A stretch of DNA of 64,000 bases, taken from Streptomyces griseocarneus (GTDB taxonomy: Bacteria; Actinomycetota; Actinomycetes; Streptomycetales; Streptomycetaceae). Below are positions 45,996 to 55,521 of the stretch, piece by piece. The stretch is from contig NZ_BNBL01000001.1 in the NCBI RefSeq assembly GCF_014655595.1, positions 1,342,148 through 1,406,147 of the forward strand. The letters are read 5' to 3'. The notes beneath the pieces are model-generated. The model was not told the DNA's origin. It was given only the letters and a program-made list of their open reading frames with translations, and ran no database searches. Every line of letters starts with the position of its first letter. The first letter of the stretch is position 1. The translations under genes were made by a program, and so were the position numbers.

Positions 45996-46976
45996 ATGGC
46001 GGCCTGCCCGCCCCCGCGCGGGGAACTGACCGCCGCGCTCGCCGAGGCGCTCGCCCGCGAACCCGGCGCCCGCCTGCCCGACGACGCCGTCGCCGGCCGC
46101 GCCGACCCCTACGGCGACGACCTCCAGCTCGCCCTGTACCTCTGCTACGAGCTGCACTACCGCGGCCTCGACGGGGTCGACGACGCGTGGGAGTGGGACC
46201 CCGGCCTGCTGCGGCTGCGCCACGCCCTCGAACGGGCGTTCCGCTCCGCCCTGCGCGCGGACGTACCGCCCGGTGACGACGTCGGCTCCGCGCTCGGCGA
46301 CCTGGTGACCGAACCCCTCGACGGCCACGGCGTCACGCATTACCTGCGGGACGAGGGGCAGTTGTGGCAGCTGCGCGAGTACGCGGCGCACCGCTCGCTC
46401 TACCAGCTCAAGGAGGCCGACCCGCACGCCTGGATGATCCCGCGGCTGACCGGCGGGGCGAAGGCCGCCCTGGTCACCGTCGAGTACGAGGAGTTCGGGG
46501 CCGGCCGCGCCGAGCGGGTGCACGCCACGCTCTTCGCCGCCCTCATGCGGGACCTGTACCTCGACGACACCTACGGCCACTACCTGGACGCGGCACCGGC
46601 CCCGACCCTGGCCACCGTCAACCTCATGTCGCTGCTCGGCCTGCACCGGGCCGCGCGCGGCGCCCTCGTGGGGCACTTCGCGGTCGTCGAGAGCACCTCT
46701 CCGCCCGCTTCCCGGCGGATGATCGAGGCGCTGGAGAGGCTGGGCGGGGGAGCGGCGGCCGTCCACTTCTACACCGAGCACGTGGAGGCGGACGCGGTGC
46801 ACGAACAGCTCGTACGCCACGAGGTCGTCGGCGGCCTGCTCCGCGAGGAGCCGCACCTGGCGGCCGACGTGGTGTTCGGGATCGCCGCCACCCTGCTGCT
46901 GGAGGAACGCCTGGGCGACCACCTCCTGGACGCCTGGCGGGCGGGCAGGTCGTCGCTGCGCGTGCCCCTACGCTGA
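45996..46976 (+). CDS. Iron-containing redox enzyme (haem-oxygenase-like diiron family)
   Basis: The 326-residue mostly helical protein carries the HDO ligand pattern TVEYEEFGAGRAERVHATLFAALM (Glu and His in one helix), a region YTEHVEADAVHEQLV and further Glu/His residues, as expected for a labile diiron site. It belongs to the same superfamily as BesC but is longer, and is probably a distinct oxygenase. It follows the Rieske flavoprotein by three bases, so the two may form an electron-transfer pair. Its stop overlaps the convergent CDGSH gene by nine bases. Confidence 0.8.
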   Translation: MAACPPPRGELTAALAEALAREPGARLPDDAVAGRADPYGDDLQLALYLCYELHYRGLDGVDDAWEWDPGLLRLRHALERAFRSALRADVPPGDDVGSALGDLVTEPLDGHGVTHYLRDEGQLWQLREYAAHRSLYQLKEADPHAWMIPRLTGGAKAALVTVEYEEFGAGRAERVHATLFAALMRDLYLDDTYGHYLDAAPAPTLATVNLMSLLGLHRAARGALVGHFAVVESTSPPASRRMIEALERLGGGAAAVHFYTEHVEADAVHEQLVRHEVVGGLLREEPHLAADVVFGIAATLLLEERLGDHLLDAWRAGRSSLRVPLR

Positions 46977-47288
46977 GCTCGACCCCTCCCCGGGCGCGTG
47001 TCCGTCCTTCGGCGCGTGTCCGTCCTTCGGCGGCGGGCCCCGGTGGCTGGTGTCGCACCAGGGGAAGATCCGGCTGAGCCGACAGGTGCACAGGGCGACC
47101 ACGGGCCGGTCGGACCGCACGAGCGTGCCGTCGTCCCCCACGACCTCGACCGGGCCCTCGACGAGCATCGGCCCGCCGGGCTCCTGGCGGACGCGGCGGG
47201 CGGGCGGACCGGCCCGCTCCGCCGCGCAGGAGGCACAGCCCTCGCCGTGCTCGCGGTGCGCACAGTGATCACGGCGTTCGCCGGGCAC
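46968..47288 (-). CDS. CDGSH-type iron-sulfur protein
   Basis: The 106-residue product contains the cluster motif CTCRLSRIFPWCDTSH (C-x-C and C-D-x-S-H ligands) of the mitoNEET/CDGSH family, which binds a labile, redox-active [2Fe-2S] cluster. An additional Cys/His-rich N-terminus (HCAHREHGEGCASC) may hold a second metal site or be an annotation extension. An internal ATG at GPMLVEGPVEV is the alternative start. A tandem PPPKDGHAPKDGHAP duplication is seen near the C-terminus. The GTG start overlaps the end of the methyltransferase gene, so the two are coupled. Confidence 0.82.
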   Translation of the reverse strand: MPGERRDHCAHREHGEGCASCAAERAGPPARRVRQEPGGPMLVEGPVEVVGDDGTLVRSDRPVVALCTCRLSRIFPWCDTSHRGPPPKDGHAPKDGHAPGEGSSSA

Positions 47289-47925
47289 GGATCACCACCA
47301 GCTCCTCCTTGTCCTGCCCGGGCGCGAGCAGCCCGCGCGAGCGCAGCCAGTCGGCACGCGCACGGACGACGGGGCCGAGCGGCACGAACCGGCGGTCGGT
47401 GATCCGCGCCTCCAGCCCGCCGTCGGCCAGCAGCGCGAGGGTCCTCGCCACCCCGGACAGCGCGGAGTGCACGATCAGCAGCACCCCGGCCGGCTCCAGC
47501 AGGGCCGGTACCCGGGCGCACAGCGGGTCGAGCACGCTCCGCCCGTCCTCCCCGGCGTCCCGGGGCCGGTCCGCCGCCCGGGGCGGGCGTCCGGTGGCGG
47601 GCGTGGGCACGTACGGCGGGTTGGCCAGCACCAGGTCGAAGCGCTGCCCGGCGACCGGCCCCAGCAGATCGCCGCGCACCGCCCGGATGCGGCGGCGGGC
47701 CAGCAGGCCGTTGACGCGGGCGGTGAGCACCGCGCGCACGGAAATGTCGACGGCCGTGACCTGCCCGGCGCCCTGCCGGGCCGCGGCGAGGGCCAGCGCG
47801 CCGGTCCCCGTCCCGACGTCGAGCACCCGGGCCCCGGGCGGCAGACGCTCCCGCCGCAGGGCCGCCTCCAGCAGCCAGGTGTCCTCCTGCGGGGGGTAGA
47901 CACCGGGAGGCGTGACGAACCACAT
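47269..47925 (-). CDS. HemK2/MTQ2-type protein methyltransferase
   Basis: The 218-residue SAM-dependent methyltransferase has VLDVGTGTGALALAAA (residues 34-49, SAM binding) and NPPY at 102-105, the signature of enzymes methylating Gln or Asn side chains or N6-adenine. The N-terminus VYPPQEDTWLLEAAL matches HemK2-like release-factor methyltransferases, so protein substrates are more likely than DNA. It overlaps the CDGSH gene, an arrangement often seen in Streptomyces. ATG 47925 is preceded by GAGGTGG. Confidence 0.82.
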   Translation of the reverse strand: MWFVTPPGVYPPQEDTWLLEAALRRERLPPGARVLDVGTGTGALALAAARQGAGQVTAVDISVRAVLTARVNGLLARRRIRAVRGDLLGPVAGQRFDLVLANPPYVPTPATGRPPRAADRPRDAGEDGRSVLDPLCARVPALLEPAGVLLIVHSALSGVARTLALLADGGLEARITDRRFVPLGPVVRARADWLRSRGLLAPGQDKEELVVIRARRTP

Positions 47926-48064
47926 CCACCTCGAGTGACCCTTCGGCGATGTCCTAAACCTCTGCTGCCCCCCTGACGGCGTCCCGCCGCCGGCCGCGCG
48001 GCCCGGTTGCGCACGGCAGGGGGCCACGGCAACCATGGTCCCCACCGCCATCGGGAGGGGCCTC

Positions 48065-48943
48065 ATGTCCGGCACGATCACCGCGGGAGTGGACGGAACC
48101 GACCACAGTCTGGCCGCCGCCGTATGGGCGGCGGCCGAGGCGCGGCGCCGGGATGCGGAGCTGCGCCTGGTGCACGCCTGGATCTGGCGGCCCCTGGACC
48201 TGCCCATCGCGGCGGACGCCGACACGCAGGAGCGCTGGGCGCACGACCTGCTGCGGGCGGCGGAGAGCCGGGTGGCCGCGGCCGAGCCCGGGGTGCCGCT
48301 CTCGGCCCACGTGCTGCCGGACGACGCGGTGCCGGCCCTGGTCGACGAGACGCGGCGGACCGGCCTGCTCGTGCTCGGCTCGCGCGGCCACGGCGCCCTG
48401 GTCGGGTACCTGGTCGGCTCCGTCGCCCTGCACGTCCTGCGGCAGGCCGAGGGGCCGGTCGTGCTCGTACGCGACCCCGGCGAGGCGGACGAGGAACCTT
48501 CGCCGGCCCCGGACGAGGTGGTGGTGGGCGTCGACGCCGTGGCGGAGGACGCGGGTCCCGTCCTGGAGTTCGCCTTCGCGGCCGCGCGGACGCGGGGCGC
48601 GCGCCTGCGGGCCGTACGGGCCTGGTCCCTGCCCCCGGTCTTCGCCTGGAGCCCCGGATCCCTGCACCTGGCCGACGAGGCCGGGGGATTCGAACCACTG
48701 GAGAAGCGGCGGCTGGCCGAGGCCCTGCTCCCGTGGCGGCGGGCGTATCCGGACGTGGAGGTCGCCGAGCACGTCGAAATGGGCAGCGGCGCGCAGGTGT
48801 TGCTCTCCGCCGGCGGGCGCGCCGCGCTCCTCGTCGTCGGACGCCGCACCGCCGGCCCCCACGGCCTCCAGCGCGTCGGCCACGTCACCCACGCGGTGCT
48901 GCACCACGCCTCCTGCCCGGTGGCCGTGGTGCCGCACCCGTAG
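48065..48943 (+). CDS. Universal stress protein, two UspA domains
   Basis: The 292-residue tandem USP has two domains (about 1-140 and 155-292). The first keeps an ATP-binding G-x2-G-x9-G-S/T motif (LGSRGHGALVGYLVGS). The second has a degenerate motif in VVGRRTAGPHGLQRVGHVTH, so it may not bind nucleotide. Such proteins occur in dormancy and hypoxia responses of actinobacteria. ATG 48065 has GGGAGGGG upstream. It is convergent with phosphoketolase, and the adjacency of USP, Xfp and CBS-type genes suggests a stress-metabolism neighbourhood. Confidence 0.92.
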   Translation: MSGTITAGVDGTDHSLAAAVWAAAEARRRDAELRLVHAWIWRPLDLPIAADADTQERWAHDLLRAAESRVAAAEPGVPLSAHVLPDDAVPALVDETRRTGLLVLGSRGHGALVGYLVGSVALHVLRQAEGPVVLVRDPGEADEEPSPAPDEVVVGVDAVAEDAGPVLEFAFAAARTRGARLRAVRAWSLPPVFAWSPGSLHLADEAGGFEPLEKRRLAEALLPWRRAYPDVEVAEHVEMGSGAQVLLSAGGRAALLVVGRRTAGPHGLQRVGHVTHAVLHHASCPVAVVPHP

Positions 48944-48961
48944 CGATCCGCGGCGGCCCGG

Positions 48962-51340
48962 TCAGCCGGGCCACGTCCATTCCTCGACCTCCGGCATGTC
49001 GGTGCCGTGTTCGCGGATCCAGGCGTGGTGGCGGCTGCGGGCGTCCTCCATGGCCTGCCGGACGGGGGCGGCCCGGACGGCCAGGGTGGGGACGCGGTCG
49101 ATGACGTCCATGACCAGGCGGTAGCGGTCGAGGTCGTTGCGCACGACCATGTCGAAGGGCGTGGTGGTGGTGCCGATCTCCTTGTAGCCGCGCACGTGCA
49201 GGTTGGCGTGGCCGGTGCGGCGGTAGGCGAGACGGTGGATGAGCCAGGGATAGCCGTGGTAGGCGAAGATCACCGGCTTGTCGCGGGTGAAGAGGGCGTC
49301 GTACTCCGGGTCCGTCATGCCGTGGGGGTGTTCCCCGGGGGGCAGCAGCCTGGCCAGGTCGACGACGTTGACGACGCGCACCGACAGGTGGGGCAGGTGG
49401 TGGCGGACGAGTTGCGCGGCCGCGAGGACCTCCTGGGTGGGGACGTCGCCGGCGCAGGCCAGGACGACGTCGGGCTCGCGGGTGCCGTCCTCGGTGCCGG
49501 CCCACGGCCAGATCCCGGCGCCGCGCGCGCAGTGCGCACGGGCCTCCTCCAGGCCCAGCCAGTCGAAGCAGGGCTGCTTGCCGGCGACGATCACGTTGAC
49601 GTAGTCCCGGCTGCGCAGCACGTGGTCGGCGACGGACAGGAGGGTGTTGGCGTCCGGCGGGAGGTAGACGCGTACGGCTTCGGGACTCTTGTTGAGGATG
49701 TGGTCGATGAAGCCGGGGTCCTGGTGGGAGAAGCCGTTGTGGTCCTGGCGCCACACGTGCGAGGTGAGGAGGTAGTTGAGGGAGGCGATGGGCCGGCGCC
49801 AGGGCAGGCGGCGGCTGACCCGCAGCCATTTGATGTGCTGGTTGACCATGGAGTCGACGATGTGGGCGAAGGCCTCGTAGCTGGAGAACAGGCCGTGCCG
49901 GCCGGTGAGGAGGTAGCCCTCCAGCCAGCCCTGGCAGGTGTGCTCGGAGAGGATCTCCATGACCCGGCCGTGCCGGTCCAGGTGCTCGTCGGTGGTCAGG
50001 GTCGCGGCCTGCCAGGCCTTGCCGCTGGCGCGGTAGACGGCCTGGAGCCGGTTGGAGGCCGTCTCGTCGGGACCGACCAGCCGGAAGTCCCGGCGCTCGC
50101 CTGTCGCCTCCATCACGCTCTCGAGCAGGTCGCCCAGCACGCCGGTCGGCTCGTGCCGGGTGCCGCCCGGCTTGTCCACCGGCACCGCGAAGCGTTCCAG
50201 CGGGGGCAGGGGCAGGTCGCGCAGCAGCAGACCGCCGTTGGCGTGCGGCGTGGCGCCGAGCCGGCGCTCGCCGCCGGGCACGCAGGCCAGGACCTCGGGC
50301 CGGGGCCGGCCGTGATCGTCGAACAGCTCCTCCGGCCGGTAGGAGCGCAGCCACGCCTCCAGCTGCCGCAGGTGGTCGGGATTGTCGCGGACGCCGGACA
50401 GCGGGACCTGGTGGGCGCGCCAGGTGCCCTCGACGGGCAGCCCGTCGACCTCGGCCGGGCCGGTCCAGCCCTTCGGGGTGCGCAGCACGATCACCGGCCA
50501 GCGGGGGCGTTCGGTGACGCCTTCCCGACGGGCGGTGCGCTGGATCAGGGCGATCCGGTCGAGCGCGGTGTCCATGGCGGCGGCCATGTCCCGGTGGACG
50601 GCCATCGGGTCGTCCCCGGACACGTGGAGCGGCTCGTGACCGTAGCCGCGCAGGAGGTCGTCCAGCTCGGGTCCGGGGAGGCGGGCCAGGACGGCCGGGT
50701 TGGCGATCTTGTAGCCGTTGAGGTGGAGGACGGGCAGCACGGCGCCGTCGTGGACGGGGTCGAGGAACTTGTTCGAGTGCCAGGACGCGGCGAGCGGACC
50801 GGTCTCGGCCTCGCCGTCGCCGATGACGCACGCCACGAGCAGGTCCGGGTTGTCGAAGGCCGCTCCGTAGGCGTGGGAGAGCGAGTAGCCCAGTTCCCCG
50901 CCCTCGTGGATGGAGCCCGGCGTCTCGGGCGCGACGTGGCTGGGCACGCCGCCGGGGAAGGAGAACTGCCGGAACAGCCGCTCCATGCCCGCCGCGTCCC
51001 GGCCCACATCCGGGTACGTCTCGGAGTACGACCCCTCCAGCCAGGAGTTCGCCAGCACCGCCGGCCCGCCGTGCCCGGGTCCCCACACGCACAGGGCGTT
51101 CAGCTCACGCGCCGTGACGACGCGGTTGAGATGGGTGTGGACGAGGTTCAGCCCCGGCGAGGTCCCCCAGTGGCCGAGCAGCCGCGGCTTGACGTGCTCG
51201 GCACGCAACGGCTCCCTCAGCAGCGGGTTGCGCATCAGGTAGATCTGCCCGACGGCCAGATAGTTCGCGGCGCGCCAGTGGGCGTCCAGGGACCGCAGCT
51301 CCCGCTCGCCGGGGCCGTCGGTCGTCGTGTCGTTCCGCAT
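48962..51340 (-). CDS. xfp: Phosphoketolase (Xfp family)
   Basis: Thiamine-diphosphate enzyme cleaving xylulose-5-phosphate (and often fructose-6-phosphate) with phosphate to acetyl phosphate plus an aldose phosphate. The 792-residue length is standard. Diagnostic blocks are [22 protein letters not shown] and [20 protein letters not shown] (Mg/ThDP binding), and [18 protein letters not shown] near the N-terminus. ATG 51340 has GGAGG just upstream. It is transcribed alone, ending 18 bases from the convergent USP gene. Confidence 0.96.
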   Translation of the reverse strand: MRNDTTTDGPGERELRSLDAHWRAANYLAVGQIYLMRNPLLREPLRAEHVKPRLLGHWGTSPGLNLVHTHLNRVVTARELNALCVWGPGHGGPAVLANSWLEGSYSETYPDVGRDAAGMERLFRQFSFPGGVPSHVAPETPGSIHEGGELGYSLSHAYGAAFDNPDLLVACVIGDGEAETGPLAASWHSNKFLDPVHDGAVLPVLHLNGYKIANPAVLARLPGPELDDLLRGYGHEPLHVSGDDPMAVHRDMAAAMDTALDRIALIQRTARREGVTERPRWPVIVLRTPKGWTGPAEVDGLPVEGTWRAHQVPLSGVRDNPDHLRQLEAWLRSYRPEELFDDHGRPRPEVLACVPGGERRLGATPHANGGLLLRDLPLPPLERFAVPVDKPGGTRHEPTGVLGDLLESVMEATGERRDFRLVGPDETASNRLQAVYRASGKAWQAATLTTDEHLDRHGRVMEILSEHTCQGWLEGYLLTGRHGLFSSYEAFAHIVDSMVNQHIKWLRVSRRLPWRRPIASLNYLLTSHVWRQDHNGFSHQDPGFIDHILNKSPEAVRVYLPPDANTLLSVADHVLRSRDYVNVIVAGKQPCFDWLGLEEARAHCARGAGIWPWAGTEDGTREPDVVLACAGDVPTQEVLAAAQLVRHHLPHLSVRVVNVVDLARLLPPGEHPHGMTDPEYDALFTRDKPVIFAYHGYPWLIHRLAYRRTGHANLHVRGYKEIGTTTTPFDMVVRNDLDRYRLVMDVIDRVPTLAVRAAPVRQAMEDARSRHHAWIREHGTDMPEVEEWTWPG

Positions 51341-51460
51341 GAGTCCTCCGCAACGCTGATCGGCCTTCCCCTGTCTTCTGTCCCAGCCTGGGCCGACCAT
51401 GGGCGCACCGCCATGGTTTCCCCGGCCACGTGGCGGAGCTCGCGTGCGACGGGGTCCTCC

Positions 51461-52756
51461 TCACACCGGGCCGTACGGCGCGCGGGCGTCATGGAAACGG
51501 CGGTGCGTGGCCAGCATGTCGCGCTCCTGCCCGGGCGTCAGGGATATGAGGCGGTTGCGACTGCCCAGCGCGGGCGGGCCGTCCCCGACCCGGGCGGAGG
51601 AGAAGAGGAACAGCAGCCGTGGGAACTCCTCCAGCAGCCGCTGCAGCAGCCGGGCCTCGGGCGGCTCGTGGAGAGCGATGGTCACCGGCCCGCCGGACTC
51701 GCGCTCATGACGGATCAGGGCCTTCTGCAGTTCGGCCGGCCCGCACGGCTCACCGAAACAGAGTTCCCGGTGGAGGAAGTCCCGGATGTCGCTGACGATG
51801 CTGTCCACCCAGGGCATTCCCTTGCGCGGGACGGGCTTGTGCACCAACCAGGGGTCCGGGTTCTCGCTCGCGCGCCGCAGGTACATCTCGGCCGTCCTCC
51901 CCGACCGCGACTCGAGCAGGGCCACCCGGCCCTCGGTGGCCTCGGCCAGGGCCTGCAACTGGTCGGCCGCTCCGCCGGGCACGCGTGAGTACGGCACGAC
52001 GACGTCCACGATCTCCTGCCGGCGGCTCCTGTCCGCCAGCTGGCCCAGGAAATAGCCGAGGGCCTCGCGCATGCGGCACGGGTCGCCGAACTCCGCCAGC
52101 GGCCGCTCGGTCAGCAGGCCCCGGGAGACGCGGTAGTTCGTGTGGTCCGGGGCGTAGGCCAGCGTGGTGACGCCCAGGATCTGCGCCGTGCGTTCCAGGA
52201 CGACGTCGGACAGCGCCGCGATGCGGCAGGCGACGTACTCCGTCACCTCGGGGTGGGGGAGGGCTCCGTACCGCTCCACCAGCGGCAGCAGGCTCTGCCC
52301 CAGCTTCTCGGGGGGCTCCTCGGGGCCGGCGCCGGCCGGCCAGTACGCCATGTCGTACTTGGAGAGGTTGAGCTTTCTCAGCTTGCTCTCGCTCGCGTCG
52401 AGGTCCGCTCTGCGGACCCCCGGCAGCAGCAATGGCAGGAGGACGAACGAGCCCATGTTCTGCTGCCGCATGAACTCGGCGATGCGGATCTCCCTCTTGA
52501 CGTGCGGGGAGACGAGGGCGTGCCGGGACAGCAGGACGACCATGCCGTGGCAGGAGCCCATCAGCCGCAGCACCGTGGGGCTCCACTCGCAGCCGCCGGC
52601 GAGACGGGCCTTGTCGTACACCGGATCGCACCCCAGATCGTGCAGGTGCCCCGCCGTGGCCGCGAGGAACGCGCGGCACCGGCAACCGTCCTGGGGCGGG
52701 CAGTTCGAGCTGTGGGCGATGAACACGCGGGGTCGGGGTCGGGTCATCGTGCTCAC
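51461..52756 (-). CDS. TIR-domain protein, last gene of the conflict operon
   Basis: The 431-residue product has an N-terminal TIR domain: RVFIAHSSN at 10-18, a DPVYDKARL loop and LLSRHALVSPHVKREI at 75-90. Glu89 lies where TIR NADases have their catalytic Glu. The remainder (about 160-431) has no recognised domain. TIR proteins in bacterial immune loci commonly deplete NAD+ when activated, so it is a plausible effector. GTG 52756 overlaps the stop of the upstream gene (GTGA) like the other junctions here; ATG 52747 with GGGAG upstream is the alternative start. Confidence 0.85.
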   Translation of the reverse strand: MSTMTRPRPRVFIAHSSNCPPQDGCRCRAFLAATAGHLHDLGCDPVYDKARLAGGCEWSPTVLRLMGSCHGMVVLLSRHALVSPHVKREIRIAEFMRQQNMGSFVLLPLLLPGVRRADLDASESKLRKLNLSKYDMAYWPAGAGPEEPPEKLGQSLLPLVERYGALPHPEVTEYVACRIAALSDVVLERTAQILGVTTLAYAPDHTNYRVSRGLLTERPLAEFGDPCRMREALGYFLGQLADRSRRQEIVDVVVPYSRVPGGAADQLQALAEATEGRVALLESRSGRTAEMYLRRASENPDPWLVHKPVPRKGMPWVDSIVSDIRDFLHRELCFGEPCGPAELQKALIRHERESGGPVTIALHEPPEARLLQRLLEEFPRLLFLFSSARVGDGPPALGSRNRLISLTPGQERDMLATHRRFHDARAPYGPV

Positions 52757-55521
52757 TCCCGCGCGTCGGACGCGCGGGCGCGCGGCGTGCCGGCGGTGGG
52801 CGGGGCCAAGGGCCCAGGGCGATCCGGTGGCAGCCACTGCAGCCACCGGACGCTGCAGGCCTCCACGGTGAGCGGTACGAGACTGTCGGCCGGGCACTCG
52901 GTCAGGGAGCCGTCCAGCAGGTCCAGCAGCTGCCCCGGCCCCTTTCCCAGGTCCGCCGCCCGCACCCATGTGGTCTCGGACCTCGCGGTGCCGTTGACCA
53001 GGCACAGCACTCTCTCGTCCCCGTGTTCGCGGACCAGCCCCGGTACGCTGGACGTTTCTGGATCCAGGAACCGGGCGCTTCCGTGGGTCAGCGCCAGGTG
53101 GTCGCGGCGCACGGACAGCATGCCGGCCACGGGTGCTTCCCACAGGACGTCGAGCGGCAGCATGGGACACCCGGGAAGACTGAGCAGCACGGCGGCCATG
53201 AAGCGCCGTAGCTCCTCGGAGAGCCCGTGGGTGGGCACTGGATAGCCCCATCGCACGTCCGGCCCCGCCGCCTTCAGCAGGGACAGGGCGTCGGTCGGCC
53301 GCAGAGTGTCCGGTGCGCTCATGTTGAACTCGTTGGTCCACAGCAGGAACGGGTGGGTGAAGGCGGGCGAGGCCACCACGTGACATGACCTTTCGGCGGA
53401 AGAGGACAGGGCCGCCACGGACATGAATTCGAGCGTGTCCTCGACGCGCATCAGCACGCGTTCGTCGTAGCCGTCCACGAGGTGGCGCAGATCCGTCAGC
53501 AGTCCCGGAGGGACGCGGCGGCCGAGGACGCGCACGCCGTCCAGTCCGTGATCGAGCCACCGCCGGACGAAGTCGAGCACACCCGCCGCCGGAGGATCGC
53601 CGGGGCCGCTCGCGACGGCGGTCAGGTCGATGTCGGTGAGGATCCGCAGGCCGTGGCTGTGAGCCCGGGTCAGCAGAGGGGCCAGGTCCAGGATGCCTTC
53701 CCGGTCCGGCGGCGGAACCACGCCCGGTGCGCCGGGCGGCCCGTGGCCGTCGCCGGTGAGGAGGAAGGGCCCGACGGCGAGGCAGTCCACGCCGTGCTCC
53801 CGGGCCTCCTCCAGCCGGTCCGCCGGGTGCCGGGGCCCGGACTCCCCGGAGTCGTCGTCGCCGGACCACCGTGCCACCGCCACCACACAGCCACGCGCCC
53901 ACGAGGCGAGGTCACCGGCCGCCGCCAAGCCCTCGGTGTCGGGCGTGACGAAGTAGCGGTCGCCGTCCTCGGTGGTCAGCGTCACGGGCCCGCCGCTCCC
54001 CGCGACGGTCCAGCCGCCGTCCGGGTGGGCGAAGACGCGATCGGCGCAGAAGCCCAGCCGGATCTCCCGGGGCACGCGCTCCCGGGCCGGGGGGATCGCC
54101 CAGTGGAGCAGGCGGGTGTCGCCCCCGACCGCCGCCACGGCCCGGCCGTCCGGGCTGAGAGCCAGCGAGGTGACCTGCCACGGGGCCCGTCCCACGAACA
54201 GCTGCGCGAGCGGGCCCGGGACCTCGTCGTCGCCCGCTTCCGTGCGGGCCCAGATCTCCCCCCGGTCGGTGGCCCAGACGGCCGGATCGGGATCGGGGTC
54301 GTTCGCCTGTTCGTACGTCAGGACGAGCTCCCCGCCCTCGGCCGGATAGCGGCAGCCGACCGCCGCACGGCCGGTCTGCTCCACGGGCACGTCTCTTCCC
54401 GTCGTCAGGTCGCGCTGCCGCACCGTGCCGTCCTCGATCCACGCGAGCAGCGAACCCCCGGGCGACAGTGCGAGGGACCCGCGGGAGGCGTCCGCCTCCG
54501 CGGGGACGCGACCGGCCGGCGCACCGTCGGGCCCGTGCAGCACGATCGTTCCCTCCGAGAGCAGTACCGCGCAGTGGACGGCCCCCGCACCGGGGGACAC
54601 GGTCACCGCCACCTCCGCCGCGGTCCCCGGGTGGGCGAACGTCATCACCCGCCGTCCGTCCGGCCCGAGGCGCTCGACCACGGCGAAGCGCAGCCGCAGG
54701 CTCTGGTCCTCCCAGACCTCCAGCCGGACCGGCTCCGGCACCCTGGCGTGCCCGCTGACCACCTCCAGGCGCACCTTGCGGCCCCCGGAGGCGAGCACCG
54801 TCCGGGCGCCGGGGGCCGGCGGCCTGCTGAGCACCAGCCCGTCCGAGCGTGCCGACACACCGACCGGAACGGCGTGCCGCACCAGGGCGCGGGCCTCCTC
54901 GTCGGTGGCGGCGGGGCGGGGGAACGGATCCGGCGGGGGCTCCAGCCCCAGGCGCTCGCAGGACACGACCTGGATGCGCCGGGCGTCCTCGTGCCGCAAC
55001 AGCCGGGGCGGCAGCCGGGACACGTAGTGCAGCGCCCAGCGGCCGAGCTCGTCCGCGGCCTCACCGGCCGTGCCGACCGCGGTCAGTACGCGGCGCAGCT
55101 GCCTGTCCACCTGCCCGGCCGGGGCGGCGTCGGGGAACACGTCGGCCCACAGCAGGTCCTCGAACCACCGGGTGACGGCGGGGGCCCCGGCATGGGCCTC
55201 GCGCGTGCAGTCCCACACCGCCTCGACGTGCTCGCGGGGCCGGCGGGCGAGCCGGCGCCGCAGGACGGTCGCGGCGGCGGGATCCAGCCGCAGGCTGTGC
55301 TCCCCGGCGGCCTCGACCAGGGGCGAGAACCACAACTCCGCCTCCAGGCCCGAGGACGACCGGGGCAGGAAGCGCAGCCGTACCCGCCGGAGCAGGGGTC
55401 GTTCCACGTCCGCCGCGAGGCAGAGGCACTCAGCGAGCCGTACGAGCTCGGGCCGCAGCCGTGCCAGTCGTTCGACGAAGGCGGTCATCTCCTCGTCGGG
55501 CGCTTCGGGATCCGTCGTCAC
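52753..55521 (-). CDS. Beta-propeller protein fused to a catalytically dead GH13-like (amylase fold) domain
   Basis: The 922-residue product has an N-terminal helical domain (about 1-150) and a middle region (about 250-520) with propeller-like repeats (SLALSPGGSLLAWIEDGTVRQRD, SLALSPDGRAVAAVGGD). The C-terminal part (about 570-915) follows the alpha-amylase fold: RILTDIDL, WLDHGLDGVRVLG, LSLPGCPMLPLDVLWE and a final beta-domain. The catalytic regions are broken: the nucleophile position in DGVRVLG is not Asp, the NH of region I is absent and region IV lacks HD. It is therefore probably a binding or sensing module rather than a glycosidase. Its GTG overlaps the preceding stop. Confidence 0.8.
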   Translation of the reverse strand: MTTDPEAPDEEMTAFVERLARLRPELVRLAECLCLAADVERPLLRRVRLRFLPRSSSGLEAELWFSPLVEAAGEHSLRLDPAAATVLRRRLARRPREHVEAVWDCTREAHAGAPAVTRWFEDLLWADVFPDAAPAGQVDRQLRRVLTAVGTAGEAADELGRWALHYVSRLPPRLLRHEDARRIQVVSCERLGLEPPPDPFPRPAATDEEARALVRHAVPVGVSARSDGLVLSRPPAPGARTVLASGGRKVRLEVVSGHARVPEPVRLEVWEDQSLRLRFAVVERLGPDGRRVMTFAHPGTAAEVAVTVSPGAGAVHCAVLLSEGTIVLHGPDGAPAGRVPAEADASRGSLALSPGGSLLAWIEDGTVRQRDLTTGRDVPVEQTGRAAVGCRYPAEGGELVLTYEQANDPDPDPAVWATDRGEIWARTEAGDDEVPGPLAQLFVGRAPWQVTSLALSPDGRAVAAVGGDTRLLHWAIPPARERVPREIRLGFCADRVFAHPDGGWTVAGSGGPVTLTTEDGDRYFVTPDTEGLAAAGDLASWARGCVVAVARWSGDDDSGESGPRHPADRLEEAREHGVDCLAVGPFLLTGDGHGPPGAPGVVPPPDREGILDLAPLLTRAHSHGLRILTDIDLTAVASGPGDPPAAGVLDFVRRWLDHGLDGVRVLGRRVPPGLLTDLRHLVDGYDERVLMRVEDTLEFMSVAALSSSAERSCHVVASPAFTHPFLLWTNEFNMSAPDTLRPTDALSLLKAAGPDVRWGYPVPTHGLSEELRRFMAAVLLSLPGCPMLPLDVLWEAPVAGMLSVRRDHLALTHGSARFLDPETSSVPGLVREHGDERVLCLVNGTARSETTWVRAADLGKGPGQLLDLLDGSLTECPADSLVPLTVEACSVRWLQWLPPDRPGPLAPPTAGTPRARASDARE

